From Labedaea rhizosphaerae (GTDB lineage: Bacteria; Actinomycetota; Actinomycetes; Mycobacteriales; Pseudonocardiaceae): DNA of 64,000 bases. Position numbers and translations under genes: made by a program. Where the stretch lies: contig NZ_SNXZ01000004.1 in the NCBI RefSeq assembly GCF_004362825.1, forward strand, positions 248,001 through 312,000, written 5' to 3'. Shown piece after piece: positions 34,262 through 43,481 of this stretch. The first letter of the stretch is position 1. Every line of letters begins with the position of its first letter. The notes beneath the pieces are model-generated. The model was given only the letters and a program-made list of their open reading frames with translations. It searched no databases and had not been told where the DNA came from.

Positions 34262-34349
34262 CGGGACGGAAGTCTCCTGCTACTCGACGATTAGGGGGTC
34301 ACGCGTGACCGGGGTCCACTCTTGCTCTGAACCGGTCTCTGCACGACTC

Positions 34350-34372
34350 GGCCCACCGGAACGGCGGGCCGA
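34350..34372 (-). terminator. Hairpin between rne and rplU
   Basis: On the minus strand CGGCCCGCCG pairs with CGGTGGGCCG (one G-U) across a 3-nt loop, about 50 bp after the rne stop. It may terminate or process the rne transcript ahead of rplU. No T-run is present. The rest of the 157-bp gap is the L21 leader. Confidence 0.4.
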
Positions 34373-34418
34373 CATACAGGTTACGTGGCGGCCGGAACGA
34401 GGGTCAAACCGGGGTGGG

Positions 34419-37400
34419 TCATGACGGCTCGCCCGGCGTGTGGACCGGTGGACCGGCAGGCCGCGACACGGCCCGGCGCGGCTGGTGCCGACGCGGGAGG
34501 GCCAGTGCCTCGGGCCCGTCCGCCTCGGACGCCGCAGCGCTCGAGACCACGTTCTCGGCGGGGGTCTCGGCCTGCGCCTCGTGGCCGTTGAGCGACTCCT
34601 CGGGCGCAACCAGCACCCGCGACTGCCCCTCCGGCACCGGCGGCACACTGACCTCGACAGCAGGCGCCACGACGGGCGCTGGTGCCCCGGCGGGCCGGAC
34701 CACCTTCCCGTGCCGCCGCCGGCGGGTGGCCTGCTCAGCGCGCTCCTGAGCCCCGTCCACCTGCACGGACTCCGCCGCCGCCGACTCGACCTGCGCCGGC
34801 TCAGCAGGCAACTTAGCGGCCGCGGAGCCGGCCGGCTCCGATTCGGTCGCCACCGAGGCCTGGGCCGACTCAGCGGCGTCTTGCGCGGGCTCGCTGCCCG
34901 TGACCGGAGAACCGGCCGTCGGGGCTTCAGCCTGCGGCTGAGGCGCTGTTTCGGCCTGGGCCACGGGCGCGGTGCCATAGGTCGGCGCCGCGGACTCGAT
35001 GGCGGCCGGAGCCGAGGACGACTCGGCCTCGTCGGACTGGTCCGAGGAGCTGTCCCACGACGTTGCCGGGGCAACAGCCGGGGTCGACACCGCCTCGACG
35101 CTCGGCGACACGGCCGGCGCGCCCGCGTCCACCGGGGCCGAGCCGGCGATCGGCGCGGCCGGCGAACCGGTGCCCGTCGCGGTGGAATCGGCCGCCGGGG
35201 CCGAGTTCACCTGCGGCGATCCCGCTTCCGGGCCTGCCTGGGTGGAATCATCCGCAGCAGCATGCGGCGCAACCGTTGACCTCTGATCTACGGGAGCAGA
35301 GCTGTCGGTCGTGCCGGCAGCGACCGCCGCCGCCGCGGGAGCTTCGGTGCTCAGCGGAGTCGCCGCAGCACTCGCGGACTCGGCCGGGGCCGGCTCCGTC
35401 GTGCTGGTCGAAGCCGCCGCGCTGGTCGAAGCCACCGCCGTGCCCTTGCCGGGCGCGTCGGGGTCGGGGGCCTTGTCGCGGGCGTCCTTCGTGTCCTTGG
35501 TGGACGTGTCCTTGGACTTGCCGTGGTCGCGGCCGTTGCGCTTGCCGTTGGCCGGGGCGTGCTGGTGCTGGTGACCGCCGTTCGCGGGAGCCTCCAGGTC
35601 CGTGGACACGATCACGCCACGGCCCTTGCAGTGCTCACACGGCGTGCTGAACGCCTCCAGCAGGCCAGTGCCCACGCGCTTGCGGGTCATCTGGACCAGG
35701 CCCAACGACGTCACCTCCGCCACCTGGTGGCGGGTGCGGTCGCGGCCCAGGCACTCGGTCAGCCTGCGCAGCACCAGGTCCCGGTTGGCCTCCAGCACCA
35801 TGTCGATGAAGTCGATCACGATGATGCCGCCGATGTCGCGCAGGCGCAGCTGGCGGACGATCTCCTCGGCCGATTCCAGGTTGTTCCTGGTCACCGTCTC
35901 TTCGAGGTTGCCGCCGCTGCCGGTGAACTTGCCGGTGTTCACGTCGATGACGGTCATGGCCTCGGTGCGGTCGATCACCAGGTAGCCACCCGAGGGCAGC
36001 CACACCTTGCGATCCAGCGCCTTGAGCAGCTGCTCGTCGATGCGGTGCTCGTTGAACACGTCCGCCGGGCCGACGTGCCTGCGCACGCGGTCGGTCAGCT
36101 CAGGTGCCACATGCCGGACGTACGCGTCGATCGTGTCCCAGGCGTCGGCACCCTGGACCACGAGCCCGGCGAAGTCCTCGGTGAACAGGTCACGCACGAC
36201 CTTCACCAGCAGGTCCGGCTCCTCGTAGAGCAACGTCGGCGCGCTGGACTTCTTGCCCTTGTTCGACGCCTCGGCGTCGACCTTGTCCTTGATGACCTGC
36301 CACTGCGCCTGCAGGCGCCGCACGTCGCGGGCGAGTTCTTCCTCGCTGACGCCCTCCGACGCGGTGCGGATGATCACACCCGCGTCCTCGGGAACGATCC
36401 GCTTGAGCACGTCCTTGAGCCTGCGCCGCTCGTTTTCCGGCAGCTTCCGGCTGATCCCGGTCGCGCCGCCGCCCGGCACGTACACCAGGAACCGGCCCGG
36501 CAGGCTGATCTGCGTGGTCAGCCGCGCACCCTTGTGCCCGACGGGGTCCTTGGTGACCTGCACCAGGACGCTGTCGCCGGTGGAGAGCGCCTGCTCGATG
36601 CGCCGCGCCTTGCCCTCGAGCCCGGCGGCGTCCCAGTCGACCTCACCGGCGTAGAGCACGGCGTTGCGGCCACGGCCGATGTCGACGAACGCCGCCTCCA
36701 TGCTGGGCAGCACGTTCTGCACGCGGCCCAGGTACACGTTGCCCACCATCGAGCCGCTGCCGGCCGAGGTCACGAAGTGCTCGACGAGCACCCCGTCCTC
36801 CAGCACGGCGATCTGCGTGCGGTCGGGGCGCTCGCGCACCACCATCGTGCGGTCGACGGCCTCGCGCCGGGCCAGGAACTCGGACTCGGACAGGATCGGC
36901 GCACGCCTGCGACCGGCCTCACGGCCGTCGCGCCTGCGCTGACGCTTGGCCTCGAGCCGGGTCGAGCCACGCACGCTGCGCACCTCGTCACGGCTGGTCT
37001 CGGGCTTGGCCTCACGGGACTCGCGCACGTGCACGACGGTGTTCGGCGGGTCGTCCTCGGTGGTCGAGTCGGCTTCGCCGTTGCCCTTGCGCCGGCGGCG
37101 GCGGCGACGCCGCTTGCTGCCCTCGTCGCCTTCGGCGTCGTCGGACTTCTCGGACGCCTTCTCGGACTTGGCCGAGTCGTCCTGGTCGTCCTTGGCCTTC
37201 GGGTCGTCCTCGGCCTGGTCGCCGGCGTCGGCGGACTGCTCTGCGGTGTCGTCGCCGTCGTCCGCGCCGCCCTTGCCCCGGCCACGACCGCGGCGACCAC
37301 GCCTGCGCCTGCGGCGCGAGCCCTCGTCGCCATCATCAGCCCCGTCGGCCCCGGCATCGTCGGAGTCGTCGACGTCAGCGGACTCCGCGTCCTCATCGGC

Positions 37401-37838
37401 CTGGTCGATCGGCTCCGGCTCGGCCTTGGGCTCCTCGCGCGCCGGACGGACCGGCGCGGGCGCCTCCGTCGGCGGCAGGAACAGCGGCGACGCGGTGGCG
37501 AACACCGGGGTCGGCGGCGGCTGCTTGGTGGGCGCCGCGACCGGGGCGGCGGGCTCAGCCGCCGCCTCCTCGACCAGCCCGGCCAAGCCGACCGGGTCGA
37601 CCGAACCGAGGAGCGCGTCCGCGACCTGCAGCGCGGTGTCCTTCGTCACGCTGGACTGGGCGCTGCGCGCGCCCTGGCCGAGGTTGTCGAGCGCGTCCAT
37701 GACCTCACGGCTGCTCTTGCCGAGCAGCTTGGCCAGCGCGTGCACGCGGACCTTGGCCGGCAACTCGGCCAGCTCAGGACGTGCGGATGTGCTGTTATCC
37801 CCGCCGGTGCCACCGGCGGGCGTAGATGTTTCCGACAT
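34419..37838 (-). CDS. rne: Ribonuclease E/G with long disordered extensions
   Basis: A 1,139-residue RNase E/G-type endoribonuclease. A low-complexity N-terminal region of about 290 residues is rich in Asp/Glu, Ser and Arg ([17 protein letters not shown]). The catalytic core follows: S1 domain (NVYLGRVQNVLPSMEAAFVDIG), 5' sensor, GYLVIDRTEAMTVIDVNTGKFTG, DIGGIIVIDFIDM with the metal-binding aspartates, and the Zn-link CEHCKGRG. The last 350 residues are Ala/Pro/Glu-rich and likely disordered, as in other actinobacteria where they scaffold degradosome partners. It processes rRNA, tRNA and mRNA. ATG 37838 has GGAGGAG close upstream. It heads rne-rplU-rpmA-obg-proB. Confidence 0.95.
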   Translation of the reverse strand: MSETSTPAGGTGGDNSTSARPELAELPAKVRVHALAKLLGKSSREVMDALDNLGQGARSAQSSVTKDTALQVADALLGSVDPVGLAGLVEEAAAEPAAPVAAPTKQPPPTPVFATASPLFLPPTEAPAPVRPAREEPKAEPEPIDQADEDAESADVDDSDDAGADGADDGDEGSRRRRRRGRRGRGRGKGGADDGDDTAEQSADAGDQAEDDPKAKDDQDDSAKSEKASEKSDDAEGDEGSKRRRRRRRRKGNGEADSTTEDDPPNTVVHVRESREAKPETSRDEVRSVRGSTRLEAKRQRRRDGREAGRRRAPILSESEFLARREAVDRTMVVRERPDRTQIAVLEDGVLVEHFVTSAGSGSMVGNVYLGRVQNVLPSMEAAFVDIGRGRNAVLYAGEVDWDAAGLEGKARRIEQALSTGDSVLVQVTKDPVGHKGARLTTQISLPGRFLVYVPGGGATGISRKLPENERRRLKDVLKRIVPEDAGVIIRTASEGVSEEELARDVRRLQAQWQVIKDKVDAEASNKGKKSSAPTLLYEEPDLLVKVVRDLFTEDFAGLVVQGADAWDTIDAYVRHVAPELTDRVRRHVGPADVFNEHRIDEQLLKALDRKVWLPSGGYLVIDRTEAMTVIDVNTGKFTGSGGNLEETVTRNNLESAEEIVRQLRLRDIGGIIVIDFIDMVLEANRDLVLRRLTECLGRDRTRHQVAEVTSLGLVQMTRKRVGTGLLEAFSTPCEHCKGRGVIVSTDLEAPANGGHQHQHAPANGKRNGRDHGKSKDTSTKDTKDARDKAPDPDAPGKGTAVASTSAAASTSTTEPAPAESASAAATPLSTEAPAAAAVAAGTTDSSAPVDQRSTVAPHAAADDSTQAGPEAGSPQVNSAPAADSTATGTGSPAAPIAGSAPVDAGAPAVSPSVEAVSTPAVAPATSWDSSSDQSDEAESSSAPAAIESAAPTYGTAPVAQAETAPQPQAEAPTAGSPVTGSEPAQDAAESAQASVATESEPAGSAAAKLPAEPAQVESAAAESVQVDGAQERAEQATRRRRHGKVVRPAGAPAPVVAPAVEVSVPPVPEGQSRVLVAPEESLNGHEAQAETPAENVVSSAAASEADGPEALALPRRHQPRRAVSRPAGPPVHTPGEPS

Positions 37839-37995
37839 GTAGCTCCTCCGCCCCCGGGCGCGTCCTCGAGGACGCGGCCGCGCAGGGGCCTCGTTCGTTC
37901 TCGACCGCGCACCCGTGGTCGAGGGTCTGCCTGTCCACCGCCTCGCAGCGGCGAAATCCTTGCCTCACACCGCCCGGCGAACCGGTAGCGGCAGG

Positions 37996-38778
37996 TCAGT
38001 CGGCGTCGGATCGAGGCGCCGCAGGTTGCCGGTCCGGCGCCGCGACCCTGTCCTGGGCCAACGGGTCGGACAAGCCGCCGCTGTCGTCGAGCCGTCCCTG
38101 CGCCATCCGGGTCGCCTTCGCGGGTACCGGCGGGGCCAGGTCGGCAACGACACGGAGCGCGCTCAACACGTCGTCGGGTCGCACCGCAGGCGTTGTCTGC
38201 CGCACAACCACGTCGAGTATCCCACACGGAGCCGACTCACCGGGGGCCGCGTCGACAACCGCCGCCACCACGGCGGCCCGGGCGTCGATCGTGCGCTTGC
38301 CGTCCTTCGTGAGCCGTTCGACGTCCACCCGTTCGGCCGCCAGCAACGCGTCGACCGCCGATTTCAGCTGCTCAGGGGGCACTCCGTCGAACTCGATGCG
38401 CCAGCGGCTGGCCTCGACGCGCTCGGCCAGCGAGCCGGTTCCGGCCGGAACCGCTTCGAGGACGTCCAGGCCAGGCGGCATGGCTTCGTCGAGCACCGCG
38501 ACCAGCCCGGCCGGGTCGACCTCGCGGACCAGCTGGATCTCGACGTACTCGGCCTCGCTCGCCACCCCGGTCGGCGCGGCGCCGATCCAGGAGATCTTCG
38601 GGCGCGGGCTGAACCCCTGGGAGTACGCCATCGGCACGTGCGCGCGCCGCAGCGCCCGCTCGAAGGCCCGCGCGACGTCGCGGTGCGAGGTGAACCGCAG
38701 TCGTCCCCGTTTCGCGTACCGGATACGCATCCGCTGCACGGCCGGGGCGGACGGGTTGGGTTGGTCGGCGCGGCTCAG
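37996..38778 (-). CDS. DUF2344 (TIGR03936) radical-SAM-linked protein
   Basis: A 260-residue protein with the DUF2344 signature QRMRIRYAKRGRLRFTSHRDVARAFERALRRAHVPMAYSQGFSPRPKISW. The family is encoded beside, or fused to, a particular radical-SAM protein (TIGR03960); here that partner is 2.1 kb away at 40881. Function is unknown; its position before rne, rplU and obg in many genomes hints at RNA or ribosome modification. The start is uncertain. CTG 38778 has AAGGAG exactly 5 nt upstream; in-frame GTG 38739 and ATG 38730 lack a good ribosome-binding site and would cut into the conserved N-terminus of the family. Confidence 0.85.
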   Translation of the reverse strand: MSRADQPNPSAPAVQRMRIRYAKRGRLRFTSHRDVARAFERALRRAHVPMAYSQGFSPRPKISWIGAAPTGVASEAEYVEIQLVREVDPAGLVAVLDEAMPPGLDVLEAVPAGTGSLAERVEASRWRIEFDGVPPEQLKSAVDALLAAERVDVERLTKDGKRTIDARAAVVAAVVDAAPGESAPCGILDVVVRQTTPAVRPDDVLSALRVVADLAPPVPAKATRMAQGRLDDSGGLSDPLAQDRVAAPDRQPAAPRSDAD

Positions 38779-38962
38779 CGCTACTCCTTCTGGTGGGGTC
38801 CGTCCTGCTCCAGTCGTGGTTCGACTGGCTGTGAGCACCGTACCGGGAGGGCCAATTGCGCGGTTGAACTTGTCTGGGCGATCCCGGCTGGCTACCGTCC
38901 GCTCAGGTGGACAGCCGGGAAACCCCGAACTCCGGCCGACCCGAAAAGTGGAGGTTGTGCCC

Positions 38963-40441
38963 GTGCGCGCACCGCGCGGTGCGAAGGTGGCGGCGGTCTG
39001 TGCGGCCGTGGTCGTCACCGGCTTGCTCCCGCTGAGCACAGCTGCGGCGTCCGGCCCCGACCCGGTGCCAGGCGAGTGCACGCCGACCGGGCACCAGCTG
39101 CGCTACCTGGTCGTCTTCGACCCGGGCACCGTCGAGCAGACCGCCAAGTCGCAGATCGGGGCCGCGTGCGGCGCCACGACGATCTACTACCCGCAGATCG
39201 CGGTCGCGGTGGCCACCACCGAGGACTCGCACTTCGACGACCGGATCGGCCCCGAGCGCGCGTTCAGCGCGCAGCGGCTGGCCGAGACCGACGACGGCAC
39301 GGCCCACCGGCGCAAGGCCGACGAGACCCACGCGAGCAAGAGCACGCACGCGACCGAGCAGGTCAGCACCGTCGACCGCGCCGACGACCAGTGGGACATG
39401 CGGATGATCGGCGCCGACAAGGCGCACCTGCTGCTCGAGGGCAGCAAGGACGTGGTCGTCGGCGTGCTGGACTCCGGCGTGGACGCCAAGCACCCCGATC
39501 TCGCGGACGCGGTCGCGGCGAACAAGTCGGCGGGCTGCCTGAGCGGCAAGCCGGACACGTCGCCGAAGGCTTGGGCGCCAACGGGTTCCGCGCACGGCAC
39601 GCACGTCGCGGGCATCATCGCGGCCGCCGACGACGGCAAGGGCGTCGCGGGCGTGGCGCCGGGCGTGCGGATCGCCTCGGTGAAGGTGGTCGACGACGAC
39701 GGGCTGATCTACCCCGAGGCCGCCGTGTGCGGGCTGATGTGGGCCGCGAAGCAGCACATGACCGTCACCAACAACAGCTACTTCGTCGACCCGTGGCTGC
39801 TGACCTGCGACCACGACGGCTCCGAAGGCGTTGTGTACGAAGCGGTGCGCCGCGCGGTGCGCTACTCGACCCAGCAGGGCGTGGCCACCGTCGCCGCGGC
39901 GACCAACGAGGCGACCGACCTGAGCGACCCGCAGGCCCAGCCGACGAGCGACAGCACGGTCGGCACCGACCAGGCCGACCGGCAACTCGACCGGGGCTGC
40001 AAGGTCCTGCCCGCCGGGTTACGCGACGTGATCGCGGTGTCGGCCGTCGGGGAGAACGGCGTCAAGGCCGGCTACAGCTCCTACGGGTTAGGCGTGGTGG
40101 ATGTGACAGCTCCGGGTGGCGAGTTCACCCGCAGCGCCACGGACCCGAATTCGGAGTGCGTGCTCTCCACCGTTCCCGGTGGCTACGACCGGTTCTGCGG
40201 CACGTCGATGGCGGCACCGCACGCGACCGGTGTGGTGGCGCTGCTCGCCTCGCGGCACCCCGGCAGCACCCCGCGGGAGCTGGCCACCATGTTGACCGGT
40301 GAGGCCAGCCAGGTGCCATGCCCGGCCGACTACGACCTCAACGGCACCGGCACGCAGGACGGCTACTGCACGGGATACGGGCCGTACAACGGGTTCTACG
40401 GGCACGGCCTGGTGAACGCGCTGGCCGCGGTCACCGGTTAG
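38963..40441 (+). CDS. Secreted S8 (subtilisin-family) serine peptidase
   Basis: A 492-residue subtilase. The N-terminus is a signal peptide (about residues 1-29, hydrophobic AVCAAVVVTGLLPL). A pro-region of about 120 residues follows. The catalytic residues are Asp170 in GVLDSGVD, His211 in AHGTHVAG and Ser415 in FCGTSMAAPH, with Asn315 in AAATNEA as the likely oxyanion residue. Several Cys pairs suggest disulfides. It should be an exported degradative protease. GTG 38963 has AGTGGAGG 8 nt upstream; a second GTG at 38957 has poorer spacing. The frame is open from 37826, but that portion is antisense to rne/DUF2344 DNA. The gene is inserted between the radical-SAM gene pair. Confidence 0.9.
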   Translation: MRAPRGAKVAAVCAAVVVTGLLPLSTAAASGPDPVPGECTPTGHQLRYLVVFDPGTVEQTAKSQIGAACGATTIYYPQIAVAVATTEDSHFDDRIGPERAFSAQRLAETDDGTAHRRKADETHASKSTHATEQVSTVDRADDQWDMRMIGADKAHLLLEGSKDVVVGVLDSGVDAKHPDLADAVAANKSAGCLSGKPDTSPKAWAPTGSAHGTHVAGIIAAADDGKGVAGVAPGVRIASVKVVDDDGLIYPEAAVCGLMWAAKQHMTVTNNSYFVDPWLLTCDHDGSEGVVYEAVRRAVRYSTQQGVATVAAATNEATDLSDPQAQPTSDSTVGTDQADRQLDRGCKVLPAGLRDVIAVSAVGENGVKAGYSSYGLGVVDVTAPGGEFTRSATDPNSECVLSTVPGGYDRFCGTSMAAPHATGVVALLASRHPGSTPRELATMLTGEASQVPCPADYDLNGTGTQDGYCTGYGPYNGFYGHGLVNALAAVTG

Positions 40442-40447
40442 CACCAG

Positions 40448-40819
40448 TCAGTCGAGGCAGAACTCGTTGCCCTCGACGTCCTGCATCACGATGCACGACT
40501 CGTTCTCGCCGTCGGCGAGCAGTGTCCGGAAGTGCGTTGCACCGAGCGCGACCAGCCGCGCGCATTCGGCTTCGAGCGCCGCGAGTCGTTCCGCGCCCAC
40601 GAGCCCGGTGCCGGCCCGCACGCACAGGTGCACGCGGTTCTTGACGACCTTGTCCTCGGGAACGCGCTGGAAGTACAGCCGCGGTCCCACCCCTTCGGGG
40701 TCGACGCACGCCGATCCTCCAGGTGCCGGGACGTAGCCCAGCACCTCGCACCAGAACCGGGCGACACGCTCGGGTTCCGCGCAGTCGAAGGTGACCTGGA
40801 ACTGCCTGACCGATCCCAT
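40448..40819 (-). CDS. VOC-family protein (glyoxalase-like)
   Basis: A 123-residue VOC protein beginning MGSVRQFQVTFDCAEPERVARFWCEVLGYV and ending IVMQDVEGNEFCLD, the common form of actinomycete glyoxalase-like proteins. LYFQRVPEDKVVKNRVHLCVRA is typical for this subgroup. Substrate unknown. It lies convergent to the subtilase with only 6 bp between stops and may have been inserted together with it. Confidence 0.85.
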   Translation of the reverse strand: MGSVRQFQVTFDCAEPERVARFWCEVLGYVPAPGGSACVDPEGVGPRLYFQRVPEDKVVKNRVHLCVRAGTGLVGAERLAALEAECARLVALGATHFRTLLADGENESCIVMQDVEGNEFCLD

Positions 40820-40880
40820 CGGTCCACCGTAACGGCGCTTGCTACTCGATTTCCCGCAGCAGGTCCGTCCAAGCTTCTGG

Positions 40881-42815
40881 TCAGAGAGAGGAGCCCACTG
40901 GGGTGATCGGGATCAGGGTGCGGCCGGTCGGGCCGACCTCGATGTCGGTGCCCATGGACGGGCAGACGCCGCAGTCGAAGCACGGGGTCCAGCGGCAGTC
41001 GTCCTGTTCCTGTTCGTCGAGGGCGTCCTGCCAGTCGTCCCAGAGCCAGTCCTTGGCCAGGCCGGAGTCCAGGTGGTCCCACGGGAGGACCTCGTCCTCG
41101 TCGCGCTCGCGGGTGGTGAACCACGCGACGTCCACACCGAACGGTGCCAGCGCCTCGGCCCCCGCGGACATCCAGCGCTCGTAGGAGAAGTGCTCGCTCC
41201 AGCCGTCGAAGCGGCCGCCGTCGCGCCACACCTGCTCGATCACGGCCCCGACCCGGCGGTCGCCGCGGGAGAGCAAACCCTCCACAAGGGACGGTTGACC
41301 GTCGTGGTAGCGCATGCCGATGTTGCGGCCGAGGCCGCGGTCGGCGTTGATGGCCTGGCGCAGCTTGCGCAGCCGGCTGTCGACGGTCTCCGGGTCGCAC
41401 TGGGCGGCCCACTGGAACGGCGTGTGCGGCTTCGGCACGAACCCGCCGATCGAGATCGTGCAGCGGATGTCCTTGCGGCCACTGGCTTCCCGGCCCGCGC
41501 GGATGACGTTCTTGGCCATCTCGGCGATCTGCAGGACGTCGTCGTCGGTCTCGGTCGGCAGCCCGCACATGAAGTACAGCTTCACCTGCCGCCAGCCCGC
41601 CGCGTAGGCCGCGCTGACCGTGCGGATCAGGTCCTCTTCGGACACCATCTTGTTGATGACCTTGCGGATCCGCTCGCTGCCACCCTCGGGCGCGAAGGTC
41701 AGCCCGGAGCGGCGGCCGTTGCGGGAGAGCTCGTTGGCCAGGTCGATGTTGAACGCGTCGACGCGGGTGCTCGGCAGCGAGAGACCGGTGTTGGTGCCCT
41801 CGTAGCGGTCGGCCAGGCCCTTGGTGATCTCGGCGATCTCCGAGTGGTCGGCGCTGGACAGCGACAGGAGCCCGACCTCCTCGAACCCACTCGCGTCCAG
41901 TCCGCTGTGGACCATCGCGCCGATGCCCTCGATGGAGCGCTCGCGGACCGGACGGGTGATCATGCCGGCCTGGCAGAAGCGGCAACCCCGCGTGCAGCCG
42001 CGGAAGATCTCCACGCTCATCCGCTCGTGGACGCTCTCGGCCAGCGGGACCAGCGGCTTCTTGGGGTACGGCCAGGCGTCCAGGTCCATGGTGGTGCGCT
42101 TGACCACGCGTGGCGGGACCCGGTCACGGTTGGGCCGGACCTCCGCGATGCGGCCGTCGTCGGCGTAGGTGACGTCGTAGAACTTGGGGACGTAGACGCC
42201 GCCGGTCTCGGCCAGGCGCAGGAGCAACTCGTCGCGGCCGCCGGGCTTGCCCTCGTTCTTCCAGGTCCTGGTCACCTCGGTGATCTCCAGGACGGCTTCC
42301 TCGCCGTCGCCCAGGACCGCCGCGTCGATGAACCGGGAGATGGGCTCGGGGTTGAAGGCGGCGTGCCCACCCGCGACCACCACCGGGTGGTCGTCCCCGC
42401 GGTCCTCGGCGTGCAGTGGGATGCCGGCGAGGTCCAGCGCCGACAGGAGGTTGGTGTAGCCGAGCTCGGTGGCGAAGCTGACGCCGAGCAGGTCGAAGTC
42501 GCCGACCGGGCGGTGGCCGTCCACCGTGAACTGGGGGACGCCGTTCTCACGCATGAGGGCCTCGAGGTCCGGCCAGATCGCGTAGGTGCGCTCGGCCAGG
42601 ACGTCGGGCTGCTCGTTCAGCACCTCGTAGAGGATCATGACGCCCTGGTTGGGCAGGCCGACCTCGTACGCGTCCGGGTACATCAGGGCCCAGCGGACGG
42701 TCGCCTCGTCCCAGCTCTTGAGGGTGGCGTTGAGTTCGCCGCCTACGTATTGGACAGGCTTGGACACCCGGGGCAGCAACTGCTCCAGCTGGGGGAAAAC
42801 GGACTCTCCACGCAC
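40881..42815 (-). CDS. TIGR03960 B12-binding radical-SAM protein
   Basis: A protein of about 644 residues with an N-terminal cobalamin-binding-like domain (RWALMYPDAYEVGLPNQGVMILYEVLN, then DLLGVSFATELGYTNLLSALDLAGIPL) and a radical-SAM core with the CxxxCxxC cluster motif in FRGCTRGCRFCQAG. The C-terminus has WTPCFDCGVCPSMG, a cysteine-rich motif that may bind a second cluster. Its usual neighbour or fusion partner is DUF2344. Substrate unknown; RNA or ribosomal protein modification is a guess from context. GTG 42815 (VRGESVFPQLEQ) fits the family start and has a TACTCT box 8 nt upstream; ATG 42845 overlaps the TetR stop (ATGA) and is the alternative. Confidence 0.87.
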   Translation of the reverse strand: MRGESVFPQLEQLLPRVSKPVQYVGGELNATLKSWDEATVRWALMYPDAYEVGLPNQGVMILYEVLNEQPDVLAERTYAIWPDLEALMRENGVPQFTVDGHRPVGDFDLLGVSFATELGYTNLLSALDLAGIPLHAEDRGDDHPVVVAGGHAAFNPEPISRFIDAAVLGDGEEAVLEITEVTRTWKNEGKPGGRDELLLRLAETGGVYVPKFYDVTYADDGRIAEVRPNRDRVPPRVVKRTTMDLDAWPYPKKPLVPLAESVHERMSVEIFRGCTRGCRFCQAGMITRPVRERSIEGIGAMVHSGLDASGFEEVGLLSLSSADHSEIAEITKGLADRYEGTNTGLSLPSTRVDAFNIDLANELSRNGRRSGLTFAPEGGSERIRKVINKMVSEEDLIRTVSAAYAAGWRQVKLYFMCGLPTETDDDVLQIAEMAKNVIRAGREASGRKDIRCTISIGGFVPKPHTPFQWAAQCDPETVDSRLRKLRQAINADRGLGRNIGMRYHDGQPSLVEGLLSRGDRRVGAVIEQVWRDGGRFDGWSEHFSYERWMSAGAEALAPFGVDVAWFTTRERDEDEVLPWDHLDSGLAKDWLWDDWQDALDEQEQDDCRWTPCFDCGVCPSMGTDIEVGPTGRTLIPITPVGSSL

Positions 42816-42841
42816 GGTTCCCCAGAGTAGCTGCGCTGTTC

Positions 42842-43432
42842 TCATGCCGGGGCGAGCAGGGTGTCCACGATGCGGTGGACCCGCCGTACGGCGCTGTTGT
42901 CGTCGAGCCGCAAAGCGGTGTTGGCGGCCATCAGCACCGCGTCGAGCTGGAAGGCCGTGAGCTCGGCGTCGGCAGAGCTGCCGGCGTGGCGAAGCTGCGT
43001 GGCGAGCAGCAGCCGCCAGTCGCGCTGGTGTTGGGCCAGGGCGTCACGCACCGGACCCGGCCGGCTGTCGAACACCGGCAGGTTGGCCGCCCAGAAGCAC
43101 CCGCCCGGGAAGAGCGGTTCCTCGGCGTAGACCAGCCATTTCTCGACCAGGGCCCGCAGGCGCACCGCGCCGTGCGGGTGGTGGCCGGTCGGCGTGATCA
43201 CCGCGGTCTCGAAGGCGGCCCGGGCCGCTTCCGCGACGGCCAGCTGCAGCTGCTCTTTCGTGCCGAACAAGGTCTGGATCCCGCTCTTGCTGATACCCAG
43301 GTCGGTCGCGAGCCGGCCGAAGCTCAGGCCGTCGAGCCCTTCGAGGGAGGCGAGGTCGACGCCGTGCCGCACGATCGCCTGCCGCGACTGGGCACCCCGC
43401 AACAGCCGCCGGTCCTCGCTCATCGACGTCAT
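42842..43432 (-). CDS. TetR-family transcriptional regulator
   Basis: A 196-residue TetR protein. The HTH is SRQAIVRHGVDLASLEGLDGLSFGRLATDLGISKSGIQTLFGTKEQL. The ligand domain carries FPGGCFWAANLPVFDSRPG, a motif of the TetR_C_16/YjdC-like group. It is divergent from the SnoaL-like/DUF3237 pair, with an operator-like palindrome in the 49-bp gap, so it probably represses itself and that pair. Start ATG 43432 or ATG 43423. Confidence 0.88.
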   Translation of the reverse strand: MTSMSEDRRLLRGAQSRQAIVRHGVDLASLEGLDGLSFGRLATDLGISKSGIQTLFGTKEQLQLAVAEAARAAFETAVITPTGHHPHGAVRLRALVEKWLVYAEEPLFPGGCFWAANLPVFDSRPGPVRDALAQHQRDWRLLLATQLRHAGSSADAELTAFQLDAVLMAANTALRLDDNSAVRRVHRIVDTLLAPA

Positions 43433-43452
43433 CCTGGCACACCTCCTTGCTT

Positions 43453-43475
43453 ATAAGTACGTACGACCGTACGCT
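43453..43475. promoter_or_regulatory. Candidate TetR operator
   Basis: The gap between the divergent TetR and SnoaL-like genes holds TATAAGTACGTACGACCGTACG, with near-symmetrical half-sites AAG-TACGTACG and CGTACGCTT. A TATAAG box overlaps it. A repressor bound here would cover both promoters. Confidence 0.55.
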
Positions 43476-43481
43476 TAGTTC

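Noticed and set aside
34434-35300. Plus-strand frames opposite the rne C-terminal region that resemble Gly/Arg-rich proteins.
   Set aside because: They mirror the Ala/Pro/Glu-rich disordered tail of RNase E and have no start context.
35523-37988. An 821-codon plus-strand open frame.
   Set aside because: Antisense to rne over its conserved catalytic core; the composition is that of a GC shadow.
37826-38962. In-frame N-terminal extension of the subtilase.
   Set aside because: It overlaps the DUF2344 gene on the other strand and would place the signal peptide in mid-protein; the ribosome-binding site and signal peptide set the start at 38963.
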